A DNA stretch of 24,871 nt from a virus: positions 1 to 24,871 of IMG/VR virus record IMGVR_UViG_3300003702_000123. One strand, 5' to 3'. The position numbers were made by a program, and so were the translations under genes. The notes beneath the pieces are model-generated. The model was not told where the DNA came from, ran no database searches, and saw only the letters and a list, made by a program, of their open reading frames with translations. How positions within the stretch are numbered: the first letter of the stretch is position 1; each line of letters opens with the position of its first letter. Shown one piece after another: positions 1-7,011 of the stretch.

Positions 1-2
1 GT

Positions 3-170
3 GCAATGGGAATGGGTGTAAAAGATTATAGTGGTGATCCAATGTTTGCTGGTATGTTGACTATGGAATTGAAAAGAAAAGGATATGATGGTGTTGTTAG
101 TGATGATGTAGCAATTGGTATTGTCATATTTGACGAGAAAAATATTAAAGAGGTCACGAAAGATGCGTAA
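3..170 (+). CDS. C-terminal end of a protein, possibly ADP-ribosyltransferase-like (partial)
   Basis: Only the last 55 residues are in the window; the 5' part lies upstream. The fragment ends in a pattern G-Y-D-G-V-V, then I-V-I-F-D-E-K-N-I-K-E-V. From memory this resembles the last strand of ADP-ribosyltransferase folds in phage polyvalent proteins, which read roughly 'G-Y-D-G-I-V ... Y-V-V-F-D-P-x-x-I-K-x-V'. The catalytic Arg, Ser and Glu positions are not visible, so activity cannot be judged. The stop overlaps the start of the next gene by 8 bases, which implies co-translation. T4 packages an ADP-ribosyltransferase (Alt) in its head. Given the putative head-protease sites downstream, an Alt-like role is possible but is inference. 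The family call is tentative. Confidence 0.5.
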   Translation, partial: AMGMGVKDYSGDPMFAGMLTMELKRKGYDGVVSDDVAIGIVIFDEKNIKEVTKDA

Positions 171-1572
171 ATTTAGAGATTTAGTTGAAGCCAAAGATAC
201 CATTGTATTTGCATTTGGTCGTTTTAATCCTCCAACAACTGGTCATGAAAAACTTATTAAAAAAGTTGCATCTGTTGCTGGAACAAATCCATTTCGTATT
301 TATCCTTCTTTTACACAAAACCCCAAGAGGGACCCACTTCTTCATACATTGAAAGTTGCGTATATGAGGAAGATGTTCAAGAAGTATGCAAGAAATATTA
401 TTGCCGATAAGAATGCAAAAACTGCACATCAGATTGCAGTTAAGTTATATGATGAGGGATTTAAGAATATTAAGATGGTAGTTGGGTCTGATCGTTTAAA
501 AGAATTTGATACTCTTCTTAAAACTTATAACGGAGTTACAGGAAAGCGTCATGGTTATTATAAATTTGATACCATTGATGTTATAAGTGCTGGAGAACGT
601 GATCCAGACTCAGAAGGTGTAGAAGGTATGTCTGCATCCAAAATGAGAACTGCTGCAGCTGCTGGTGATATGGATTCATTTTTACTAGGTGTACCTTCTG
701 GATTTAAAGATGGAAAGAAACTTTATAGAGATGTTCGTTTTTTTATGGGTATTCGTGAAGAGCGTGACATGGGAGATATGTCAGATTTTGAAACTGTTCG
801 GGATGCATATCTCACAGGGAAGATTTGGAATGTAGGTGATATTGTAGAAGCTAATGGTGTTGTTGGTGAGGTTGTTCGTAAGGGTACAAATTATCTTTCA
901 TTTATGACTGAAGATAACAAGATTCATAAAGCATGGTTGTATGAAATTGAACTTGATGAGGAAGGACTTCCACCTCATCTTGCAAAACTGTTTGATAAGA
1001 AAGGAAACTTCAAAGACCCTAAGAAACAAGCTGTTTATAAAAAAATGGTAAAGAAGGACTACCAAGGCACACCAGACCAGATTGCGCGCCGTTCGTCAAG
1101 GAATAAAGCTCGTAGGATTATGGGAGATAAGACAAAGATTGGAATGGATGTTGGCCATAAAGATAACAATCCATTAAACAATGACCCTAAGAATTTACGC
1201 AATGAAAACCCATCTAAGAATCGTAGAGAACCACGATTGCGTGAAAAACCAGAAATTGATGAAACATGGTACATTAATCTTTGGGATAAGATAAGTCAGA
1301 TGAGCCATCCCAAAGGTTGGGAGAAACTTGTAAAAACTTATGTTGATGGTATGAAAGAACCAGAACATAGAAAACGTCCATCTTCATGGGCAGCAGAAGT
1401 TACTAGACAACATACTAAAAATGTACCTGCTCGATCACTTATTAAATATATTAATACATTAGTTGCTAAAGGAAAATTACCTAAAGAATTAAAGGCAGAA
1501 AAAGAAGAATGGTCTTTTAAAGAATTTGTAGACCAAATTCAAGAAGGTAAACAGACAAAAAAACCTAAATAA
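163..1572 (+). CDS. Nucleotidyltransferase with KOW-like, HNH-like and C-terminal modules
   Basis: 469 residues. Residues 12-195 form a cytidylyltransferase-fold nucleotidyltransferase of the NMNAT/PPAT type. F-G-R-F-N-P-P-T-T-G-H (18-28) is the (T/H)xGH nucleotide-binding motif, and M-S-A-S-K-M-R (156-162) is the equivalent of the second signature, ISSTxxR. Such enzymes transfer AMP or CMP to a phosphorylated substrate; the substrate here is unknown. Residues 218-265 look like a small beta-barrel (KOW-like). A linker containing I-E-L-D-E follows (262-266). Residues 325-355 (V-G-H-K-D-N-N-P-L-N-N-D, then N-L) resemble a degenerate HNH nuclease core. The rest is a basic helical module. ATG 163 is chosen over TTG 115 because of AAAGAGGT at 147-154 and the 8-base overlap with the upstream gene. 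The same L-x-E linker occurs in the next two genes, which suggests a shared fate such as head packaging (inference). Confidence 0.75.
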   Translation: MRKFRDLVEAKDTIVFAFGRFNPPTTGHEKLIKKVASVAGTNPFRIYPSFTQNPKRDPLLHTLKVAYMRKMFKKYARNIIADKNAKTAHQIAVKLYDEGFKNIKMVVGSDRLKEFDTLLKTYNGVTGKRHGYYKFDTIDVISAGERDPDSEGVEGMSASKMRTAAAAGDMDSFLLGVPSGFKDGKKLYRDVRFFMGIREERDMGDMSDFETVRDAYLTGKIWNVGDIVEANGVVGEVVRKGTNYLSFMTEDNKIHKAWLYEIELDEEGLPPHLAKLFDKKGNFKDPKKQAVYKKMVKKDYQGTPDQIARRSSRNKARRIMGDKTKIGMDVGHKDNNPLNNDPKNLRNENPSKNRREPRLREKPEIDETWYINLWDKISQMSHPKGWEKLVKTYVDGMKEPEHRKRPSSWAAEVTRQHTKNVPARSLIKYINTLVAKGKLPKELKAEKEEWSFKEFVDQIQEGKQTKKPK

Positions 1573-1589
1573 TAAAAAGGGCTAAAAAT

Positions 1590-3215
1590 ATGACTAATTA
1601 TTTAAAAACAATGGCAGAATCACTTATGGAAGTGCGTAAAATTGAAGAAGCTACAATGAAAGCTTCTCAAATTGCTCAACTCAAAAAAGCATATGAGCCC
1701 ATGCGTGGTAAAAGGATTAGTACGGGCAATGCACAAAAATTATCAAAAATGATGGATGGGTTTGATGATAATAAGCAGTTGATGATTCAATTAGTAAAAG
1801 CAGATATTCCCTTTGTTAGTACACTTGCTATAACTCGACTTATTTCTAAACATAATATGAAAGGTGCTGAAATAAACAAATTAAAAAAGGAAGAGATGGA
1901 GTTCTGGGAAAGTTTAGAGGAGCATAAAGGTGATAAACCTCATGACCATCCACACGATGAAGATGAACTTGATGAGGTACAGAAGGTAGCGAGACAACTA
2001 AAAGACCCTAAAAAAGAAGTGATGCTTGTTAAGAAGAATAAAGTTATTGTTGTTGATAGAAAAGATGAAAAGAAATATCTATCAAAAGGTTGGCAGTTAG
2101 CCGAAGAAGATGAACTTGATGAAGATGACAAGCTTAGTATTGGAGATCGAGTTGCAGAACAACTTGCCAGGATTAAAGGTAGTACTTCTTTTGATGAAGC
2201 AGAAGTTGAACTTGATGAACGTCCTGCTCAATATCCACTATATCACAAAACCTTTTCCGCTGCAATGGATACAGCCTATCGCCACGCAAAAAAGGCATAT
2301 GGTATCACTGTTAAATCAAGTGAGATTGATGATAAGGTTGCAACAGGCCCAAGAAAACCATCAAAGGGTAAGACAAACAAATATCGTTTGGAAGGTGATA
2401 AGGGTGCTATTCAAGTTCAAGTATACAATACAGGACATAAGGATGGGACTTATGAACTGAATATGTACAAAGAAGAAGTTGAACTTGATGAGAGAGAACT
2501 TACAGATACAGAGAAGAAGAGGCGTGAAGAAATTGCTCAAGATATGAATGATGCTGATTTTAAAGATCAGTATGGTGATCGTTGGAAAGAAGTTAAGATG
2601 GCCGTTGCGACTAAGCAGGCTAAGAATGAAGAAGTTGAACTTGATGAAGGTAAAATGAAAGAACTTCATATGTATATTCAACAGGGTAAGTCTGCAAAAG
2701 AAATTGCAAAAATTATGAAGTTGGATGTAAAGACAATACAATCACTTATGGCAGGGTATAAAGAATCATATAAGTTTGGTACAGATGAGTATCGTGAGTA
2801 TCTTGAAAAGTTAACGCCAGGAGAAGGAACCCAAGAAGCTTCTGCTCGCGCAGATGCTGCGCGTCATATGCGTAGAGATAAAAAAGTGGACCCTGCTGAT
2901 GTTGATATAGATGCTTCGCCTGAAGATATAAAGGGTGCATCCAAGAATATTATTATGCAAATGCGTAAAGTTGTGTCTATGCGAGGAAATTTTCCTGTAG
3001 AATTTCTTGATAAGAAGAAAGTAAAACTTCCTGCTAAAATTGCTCAAAAAGTTCAAAACAAATACGATTCCTTTAAAAAACCAGCAGATAAAGCAAAGTT
3101 TCAAGTGAAGGTTGCGAAGTCATATAAGAGTATGTTAACCGCTTTAAAAGAAGAAGTTAAAGAAACAATTCTAGATAGGATTGATAGAAAACTCAAGGAG
3201 AGAAAAAATGGGTAA
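1590..3215 (+). CDS. Modular protein with repeated E-L-D-E linkers (putative head-packaged polyprotein)
   Basis: 541 residues, rich in Lys and Glu, with no signal peptide or membrane segment. Acidic linkers ending in L-D-E occur at residues 127-129, 176-178, 208-210, 299-301 and 351-353. They separate compact modules of about 49, 32, 91 and 52 residues. Module 1 (20-105) is helical. Module 4 (302-345) is a charged helical segment. The piece after 353 contains an HTH-like segment (K-S-A-K-E-I-A-K-I-M-K-L-D-V-K-T-I, 368-384). The C-terminal 450-525 is basic. I recall several of these modules being shuffled among marine T4-like phage proteins, with no known function. L-x-E is the established cleavage rule of the T4 prohead protease gp21, so the linkers may be processing sites in a packaged polyprotein; that is inference. 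AAAAAGG at 1574-1580 supports ATG 1590. The 3' end overlaps the next gene by 8 bases. Confidence 0.8.
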   Translation: MTNYLKTMAESLMEVRKIEEATMKASQIAQLKKAYEPMRGKRISTGNAQKLSKMMDGFDDNKQLMIQLVKADIPFVSTLAITRLISKHNMKGAEINKLKKEEMEFWESLEEHKGDKPHDHPHDEDELDEVQKVARQLKDPKKEVMLVKKNKVIVVDRKDEKKYLSKGWQLAEEDELDEDDKLSIGDRVAEQLARIKGSTSFDEAEVELDERPAQYPLYHKTFSAAMDTAYRHAKKAYGITVKSSEIDDKVATGPRKPSKGKTNKYRLEGDKGAIQVQVYNTGHKDGTYELNMYKEEVELDERELTDTEKKRREEIAQDMNDADFKDQYGDRWKEVKMAVATKQAKNEEVELDEGKMKELHMYIQQGKSAKEIAKIMKLDVKTIQSLMAGYKESYKFGTDEYREYLEKLTPGEGTQEASARADAARHMRRDKKVDPADVDIDASPEDIKGASKNIIMQMRKVVSMRGNFPVEFLDKKKVKLPAKIAQKVQNKYDSFKKPADKAKFQVKVAKSYKSMLTALKEEVKETILDRIDRKLKERKNG

Positions 3216-3368
3216 GAAATATTTGGAGACTAAGAAAGACAGTCTTGAGTCATCCATTCTGGGAGTGTGGCAGACTGCAATCGAAGAGGGTGAAGCAATT
3301 AGAGATGCTGCTCAGATGACTAAAGAAGTGCCTAAAGAAGTGACTAAAGAAGAAGTTGAACTTGATGA
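1965..3368 (+). repeat. Dispersed near-identical linker repeats encoding (E-E-V)-E-L-D-E
   Basis: The core GAACTTGATGA occurs at 1965-1975, 2112-2122, 2208-2218, 2481-2491, 2637-2647 and 3358-3368, with another copy at 949-959 in the preceding gene. A 20-base version, GAAGAAGTTGAACTTGATGA, is identical at 2472-2491, 2628-2647 and 3349-3368. All copies are in the coding frame and give E-L-D-E. Identity at the DNA level, despite synonymous freedom, points to recent duplication, gene conversion or cassette shuffling through the linker rather than protein-level selection alone. Confidence 0.85.
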
Positions 3369-4245
3369 ACAAGTAGACGCTTTTTTTGAGCATATAATTG
3401 CAATGTCGGATGATAATTTTGATAAACTTTTAGAAGATTATTCTGATGAGGAACTTATTACGCTTGAGGCATTTTTTGCTAAAACCATTGGTAAAATTGC
3501 TAAAGCTGCCGGTAAAGGTGTTGTTAAAGTAGCAAAACGGTTCGGCACCGACAAGGGGCGTACTGCTGGAATTCAGAAAAAAATAGATAAACTTAAAGGT
3601 AAGCAAACTGATCGAGCTGCACTCACAAAAGCAAAAGGTGACCTCGCCGGGTTGAAAAAGAAGAAAACACCCGACGCTGGCGCAGCTGTTGCTCCAAAAA
3701 CGAAGGGTAAAGAAACACCCGCCCCGGCCGCAGCTGCTCCTCCAAAAAAGAAGGTTGTTGCTCCAAAAAAGAAGGCTAAGAAGAAAACAGGTGGCAAAAC
3801 GCCGGCCGGACTGAGTTCGCCGAAACCAAGAAACGTCGGGAGCGAAAATTATACAGAAGCTTCTGGTGATAAAGAGGCATATAAGAAATTCTTTAATTCT
3901 GCTTTAAAGAAATTCAAAGTTTCTTCTCCTGCTGAACTAAAGGGAGATGATAAAAAGAAATTCTTTGATTACATTGATAAGAATTGGGAAGGCGATAATG
4001 AAAAAGCAGAAGCTGCTATGTCTCAAGTTAGAGAATTTAAAGTTCAATCCATGAAGGCTGCTCTTGCACAAGTTTGGGGTATCGCTGAAGGTGAATTACC
4101 TCCTGCTTTAAAAAAGGCAATTGATGCTAAGAAAAAAGATAAAGAGGAAAAGGATGAAGATAAAATTTTGAAAAATGGTGGTAAAACCTTAACAGGAAAA
4201 AAGGCTGCAGAAATTGATATTAATCCCGAAATAAAAGATAGATGA
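3208..4245 (+). CDS. Modular Lys/Ala/Pro-rich protein with one E-E-V-E-L-D-E linker
   Basis: 345 residues. N-terminal helical module 1-45, then E-E-V-E-L-D-E (48-54), the same linker as in the gene before. Residues 55-90 are acidic and helical, and 92-135 are basic. Residues 136-205 form a low-complexity stretch rich in Lys, Ala and Pro that resembles a linker-histone tail. Residues 218-262 form a compact helical module (K-F-F-N-S-A-L-K-K-F-K-V-S-S-P-A-E-L) that I recall from other marine phage proteins. The tail is Lys/Asp-rich. AAGGAG at 3195-3200 sets ATG 3208, and the start overlaps the previous gene. The basic tail would suit DNA binding inside the capsid (inference). The middle (about 3540-3840) is clearly richer in G+C than its flanks, so it may be a separately acquired insert. 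The function is not known. Confidence 0.75.
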   Translation: MGKKYLETKKDSLESSILGVWQTAIEEGEAIRDAAQMTKEVPKEVTKEEVELDEQVDAFFEHIIAMSDDNFDKLLEDYSDEELITLEAFFAKTIGKIAKAAGKGVVKVAKRFGTDKGRTAGIQKKIDKLKGKQTDRAALTKAKGDLAGLKKKKTPDAGAAVAPKTKGKETPAPAAAAPPKKKVVAPKKKAKKKTGGKTPAGLSSPKPRNVGSENYTEASGDKEAYKKFFNSALKKFKVSSPAELKGDDKKKFFDYIDKNWEGDNEKAEAAMSQVREFKVQSMKAALAQVWGIAEGELPPALKKAIDAKKKDKEEKDEDKILKNGGKTLTGKKAAEIDINPEIKDR

Positions 4246-4255
4246 TTAATGAATA

Positions 4256-4771
4256 ATGAAAGAATTAATAGAATTAACGAAGGCATCTATAGAGGATTTA
4301 CCTTCAATTTATTGCGACATGGATGAAGTCCTTGTTGATTTTCTGAAAGGAGCTGATGCTGCTGTAGGTGATTCTTTTATTAATATTGATAAAGCAACAA
4401 GATGGGATAAAATTCATCAAGTTAAAGGATTTTGGGAAAATTTAGATTGGAAGCTTGGTGCAAAACGATTGTATCAGTTTATTATAAAATATGATTCACA
4501 TATTTTATCTGCATATAACAAGCGTAATCCTATTTCCAGAACTGGTAAGATGAAATGGTTGGTTAAAAATACGAGTTTTAAAAAATCTAATATTAATTTG
4601 GTATTTCGATCACATAAACAAAAGTTTGCAACAACGGATGAAAAACCAAATATTTTAATAGATGATTATAATAAAAATATACGAGAATGGGAAGCTAAGG
4701 GTGGAATTGGTATACTTCATACAGATGTTGGTAAAACTATAAATGAATTGAAGCGTTTGGGGTTTAAATAA
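4256..4771 (+). CDS. HAD-superfamily 5'(3')-deoxyribonucleotidase-like phosphatase
   Basis: 171 residues. C-D-M-D-E-V-L-V-D-F (20-29) is HAD motif I, with nucleophile D21 and acid/base D23. A later I-L-S-A-Y segment fits motif II. The Lys in S-H-K-Q-K-F is a candidate for motif III, and I-L-I-D-D-Y-N-K-N supplies the motif IV aspartates. This layout and size match the NT5C family, which removes phosphate from (deoxy)nucleoside monophosphates, so a role in nucleotide salvage or pool control is likely. The first 15 residues precede the fold and resemble the short N-terminal extensions of neighbouring proteins. Spacing to the upstream gene is 10 bases, with no strong ribosome site (only AGATGA at 4240-4245). 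The family assignment is good; the substrate is inferred. Confidence 0.75.
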   Translation: MKELIELTKASIEDLPSIYCDMDEVLVDFLKGADAAVGDSFINIDKATRWDKIHQVKGFWENLDWKLGAKRLYQFIIKYDSHILSAYNKRNPISRTGKMKWLVKNTSFKKSNINLVFRSHKQKFATTDEKPNILIDDYNKNIREWEAKGGIGILHTDVGKTINELKRLGFK

Positions 4772-4779
4772 TATAAATA
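4772..4779 (+). promoter_or_regulatory. T4-type late promoter TATAAATA
   Basis: A perfect match to the T4 late promoter -10 element, 35 bases before the start of the structural gene at 4814 and beginning 1 base after the stop of the HAD gene. T4 late promoters need only this box plus the sliding-clamp-dependent late sigma factor. Confidence 0.75.
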
Positions 4780-4813
4780 GAAGAACACACTCTTAATGAA
4801 TAAGGAGAAAAAA

Positions 4814-6118
4814 ATGTCTTTATGGTCAATGAATGATGGGTCCGCTTTGTCAAATAATGTCACTACGAATGGTAGTACTACGCTAGCATCTGCTGGTACA
4901 TCATTTATCACAGATGGTATTAATTCTGGTGATATTATTGTAACTGCTGGTGGCGAGAGTCTGCGAGTTTTGAATGTTACTTCAAGCAGCTCAATTCTAT
5001 TAGCCGCTGCTGCATCTGGTTCTGAGTCAGGGGTTGCCGCTACGCTTCGCAAACCACCCACGCAAGGTATGGCTTCAGTGCCCGGCGGTAACGTCCTCAA
5101 TACTAATGTTTTCGGTGTATCAGAAGCAGAATCACTTGCTGGTGGTGACAACGTAACTTCTATTGGAGTAAGTGCTGCAACGCTAGGAACACAATCATAT
5201 ATTGGTGGAGCTACATATAATGGTAGTGCCCCAACTGTTACTGTTACAGCTCCAACAATTAGAACAATTGCAACTTCAATGGTTTCAACTTCTGCTGAAT
5301 CAATCACTCAAACTGCTCATGGTATGAGAACTGGTACGAAATTAACTTACCAAGATGGTAGTGGAACTGCTCTTGCTGGATTAGCTGATAATACTGCTTA
5401 CTATGTAATCTACCTCACCGCAGATACATTTAAACTTGCAACTTCACTTTCAAATGCAGCTGCTGGAACAACAATTAACTTAACTGGTACTGGTAATAAT
5501 GCACAAACTTTCCAAGGTGATACTGCAACCGCAACTGCAACTGTTACTACTGGTGCGGTTACAAGTGTTGCAGTAGCAACTGTTGGTTCTGATTATCAAT
5601 CAACACCGACAGTAACGGTTGCTGCTCCTACTGGTAGTGGTAGTTTGGACTTAACATCTTCATCTGTTCTTGTTGTTGCAGATGATGAGATTGTAGTTCC
5701 CTCTGCCATGTATGCAGCTATTACCACAGGTGAAGCGGTTACATATACGCAAGGTAGTTCTGGAGCACAAGCAAATTTAACTACTACAACTGTTTACTAT
5801 TTAATTAAATCTGGTACTTCAAATAAAATTTCTCTTGCAACAACTAATGCAAACGCAGTCGCTGGAACTAAGATTGATTTAACAGCTGTTGCTACTGGTG
5901 GAACTGCACATACACTTATTGGTGCAACTGCAACTATAACTGCAAATCGTGGTACTGGTGATACTGCTGTTGGAGTGGAGAAAGGTTTTCATGTTGGTTG
6001 GGTTAAGAGAACCGTAGGAACTGGCGGCCGCGCTGGTCGTGTTACTTACGAAACACTTGTTGCAGCTTCTTCAATTTCGGGCGATCATGAAGATATCGCA
6101 TTTGTTGAAGATGCTTAA
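4814..6118 (+). CDS. Virion structural protein with beta-rich repeats
   Basis: 434 residues, rich in Thr, Ala, Gly and Val. It starts M-S-L-W-S-M-N-D-G. The C-terminal portion has G-W-V-K-R-T-V-G-T-G-G-R-A-G-R-V-T-Y-E-T, a signature I recall from conserved structural proteins of marine T4-like phages. The middle holds two related beta domains with a pattern 'V/L-T-Y-...-G, T-x-Y-Y-x-I, A-G-T-x-I-x-L-T' (protein residues about 160-235 and 290-375), and two shorter 'P-T-V-T-V-x-A-P-T' units. AAGGAG at 4802-4807 and the late promoter at 4772 fix ATG 4814 rather than the in-frame ATG 4796. The late promoter and low-complexity composition fit an abundant capsid or tail component. The exact location in the particle is unknown. 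Confidence 0.7.
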   Translation: MSLWSMNDGSALSNNVTTNGSTTLASAGTSFITDGINSGDIIVTAGGESLRVLNVTSSSSILLAAAASGSESGVAATLRKPPTQGMASVPGGNVLNTNVFGVSEAESLAGGDNVTSIGVSAATLGTQSYIGGATYNGSAPTVTVTAPTIRTIATSMVSTSAESITQTAHGMRTGTKLTYQDGSGTALAGLADNTAYYVIYLTADTFKLATSLSNAAAGTTINLTGTGNNAQTFQGDTATATATVTTGAVTSVAVATVGSDYQSTPTVTVAAPTGSGSLDLTSSSVLVVADDEIVVPSAMYAAITTGEAVTYTQGSSGAQANLTTTTVYYLIKSGTSNKISLATTNANAVAGTKIDLTAVATGGTAHTLIGATATITANRGTGDTAVGVEKGFHVGWVKRTVGTGGRAGRVTYETLVAASSISGDHEDIAFVEDA

Positions 6119-6145
6119 TATTAACGTGCATAAATAAGATTGTTA

Positions 6146-6153
6146 TATAAATA
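6146..6153 (+). promoter_or_regulatory. T4-type late promoter TATAAATA
   Basis: A perfect TATAAATA, with a second, weaker match (CATAAATA) at 6129-6136. The perfect box lies only 13 bases before ATG 6167, so a message from it would have almost no leader. The upstream copy would leave room for the GAGGTGAG ribosome site. Confidence 0.6.
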
Positions 6154-6166
6154 AAGTGAGGTGAGA

Positions 6167-6448
6167 ATGATTACTAGAACTACTATTGAAGAAAGAAAGA
6201 AAGTTATTGAAGATGATATAACTACTGTCGCGCAGCGATTGACAGAAAATGAACAAAAGAAATTAGAAGATACCGCATTGATAAATGCACTTACTGGAGC
6301 TTTACAACAATGTAATTATTTTCTGAAAAAGATAGATAATGAGAAGCCAGAAAAGGTTGTAGTTGAGGGGAAAAAGAAACTCCCTATTATTGATAACCCT
6401 TATGGTAGTGATGATGGGAATGAGACAGTTGCTGTTGCAGCAGTTTAA
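6167..6448 (+). CDS. Small coiled-coil protein, unknown function
   Basis: 93 residues, predicted mostly helical. Residues 4-60 have regular Leu/Ile/Val spacing among Glu and Lys, typical of a coiled coil, and the last 30 residues are flexible. No enzyme motif is present. ATG 6167 is preferred over GTG 6161 because GAGGTGAG (6158-6165) acts as ribosome site, though spacing is short for either. Its place between two structural genes, with a late promoter just upstream, suggests a small virion or assembly factor (inference). Confidence 0.65.
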   Translation: MITRTTIEERKKVIEDDITTVAQRLTENEQKKLEDTALINALTGALQQCNYFLKKIDNEKPEKVVVEGKKKLPIIDNPYGSDDGNETVAVAAV

Positions 6449-6468
6449 TCAATACCATCAGTAGGATT

Positions 6469-6501
6469 CCCCTTGAAGGACAATTAAGTCTGGGGGTTTT
6501 T
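6469..6501 (+). terminator. Possible weak terminator (C4...G5-T5)
   Basis: CCCC at 6469-6472 can pair with GGGG in 6492-6496. GGAC at 6478-6481 pairs with GTCT at 6488-6491 as an inner stem, leaving a five-base bulge on one side. T5 follows at 6497-6501. This is weaker than the terminator at 6966 but in the right place between genes. Confidence 0.35.
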
Positions 6502-6518
6502 ATATAGGAGATGCCAAA

Positions 6519-6797
6519 ATGGCTGACAAGAAAATTACAGCCCTAACAGACCTTTCAACAGGTGTTGCGGGTGCTGATCTACTTCACGTTATTGACGACC
6601 CCACGGGTACGCCAATTAATAAGAAGGTTTCGGTTACTAACTTCGTTAATAACCTTCCTTCGTTCATCGGATTCTCGAATTCGTATGAGAATATCACAGA
6701 CGGCATTCAGGTACGACTCTTGCTGATGGCACCGTTATTGGTCAGATTAAGATCGTCGTTCATGACGTTGATGGTGGAAACTCCATTCTCGCCGTGA
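6519..6797 (+). CDS. Virion structural protein, N-terminal part, frameshifted
   Basis: Residues 1-66 begin [12 protein letters not shown] and continue to a P-I-N-K-K-V-S motif. From memory this is the usual N-terminus of a marine phage structural or fibre-attachment protein. After about base 6715 the frame gives an unrelated 27-residue tail. The correct continuation, V-R then [10 protein letters not shown], is in the -1 frame at 6716-6940. A single missing base near 6715 (for example CGAACT read as CGACT) would restore one protein of about 141 residues. AGGAG at 6506-6510 supports the start. The gene is richer in G+C and uses more C-ending codons than its neighbours, which fits high expression or recent acquisition. 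Confidence 0.65.
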   Translation: MADKKITALTDLSTGVAGADLLHVIDDPTGTPINKKVSVTNFVNNLPSFIGFSNSYENITDGIQVRLLLMAPLLVRLRSSFMTLMVETPFSP

Positions 6798-6940
6798 CTG
6801 ATGCTCTTGGGTTTGCTGATCTCGACTTCGTTGATGATGGTGATACCGCCATGTTGATGTGGACAGGAACTACTGGTTGGGCTCTGTTGAGTCAGATTAC
6901 AGTTGCTGCTGATATCGGTTTGGTTGATCTTGCTAACTAA
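6716..6940 (+). pseudogene. C-terminal continuation of the 6519 gene in the -1 frame
   Basis: This frame is open from 6689, has no plausible start of its own, and ends at TAA 6938-6940. It encodes a small beta-type domain ([26 protein letters not shown]) of the kind seen at the end of phage fibre and decoration proteins. Composition matches the 6519 fragment, so the two are one gene broken by a one-base loss. No heptamer slippery site is visible at the junction, so programmed frameshifting is unlikely. A sequencing error is a real possibility. Confidence 0.6.
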
Positions 6941-6965
6941 TTAGTTAGTAATTAATTGTTTAATT

Positions 6966-6998
6966 GGGGGGAAGGGGAAATTCCTCTTCCCTCCTTTT
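6966..6998 (+). terminator. Strong rho-independent terminator
   Basis: GGGGGGAAGGGG (6966-6977) pairs along its full length with CCTCTTCCCTCC (6983-6994). The stem has twelve pairs, two of them G-T, a five-base AAATT loop, and T4 immediately after. It lies 25 bases past the end of the structural gene. Confidence 0.85.
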
Positions 6999-7011
6999 AT
7001 AGGAGATGAAA

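Noticed and set aside
115-162. TTG 115 as start of the nucleotidyltransferase gene
   Set aside because: It would overlap the upstream gene by 56 bases and adds a basic extension; ATG 163 has a ribosome site and gives a normal N-terminus.
2110-2460. 116-codon open frame on the plus strand inside the modular gene
   Set aside because: It lies fully within the better-supported 1590-3215 gene in another frame, with atypical composition and no ribosome site.
4717-5307. 196-codon open frame on the minus strand
   Set aside because: It is antisense to the Ala/Thr/Val-rich structural gene and its Val/Ala/Pro/Thr composition mirrors that gene; no ribosome site or promoter.
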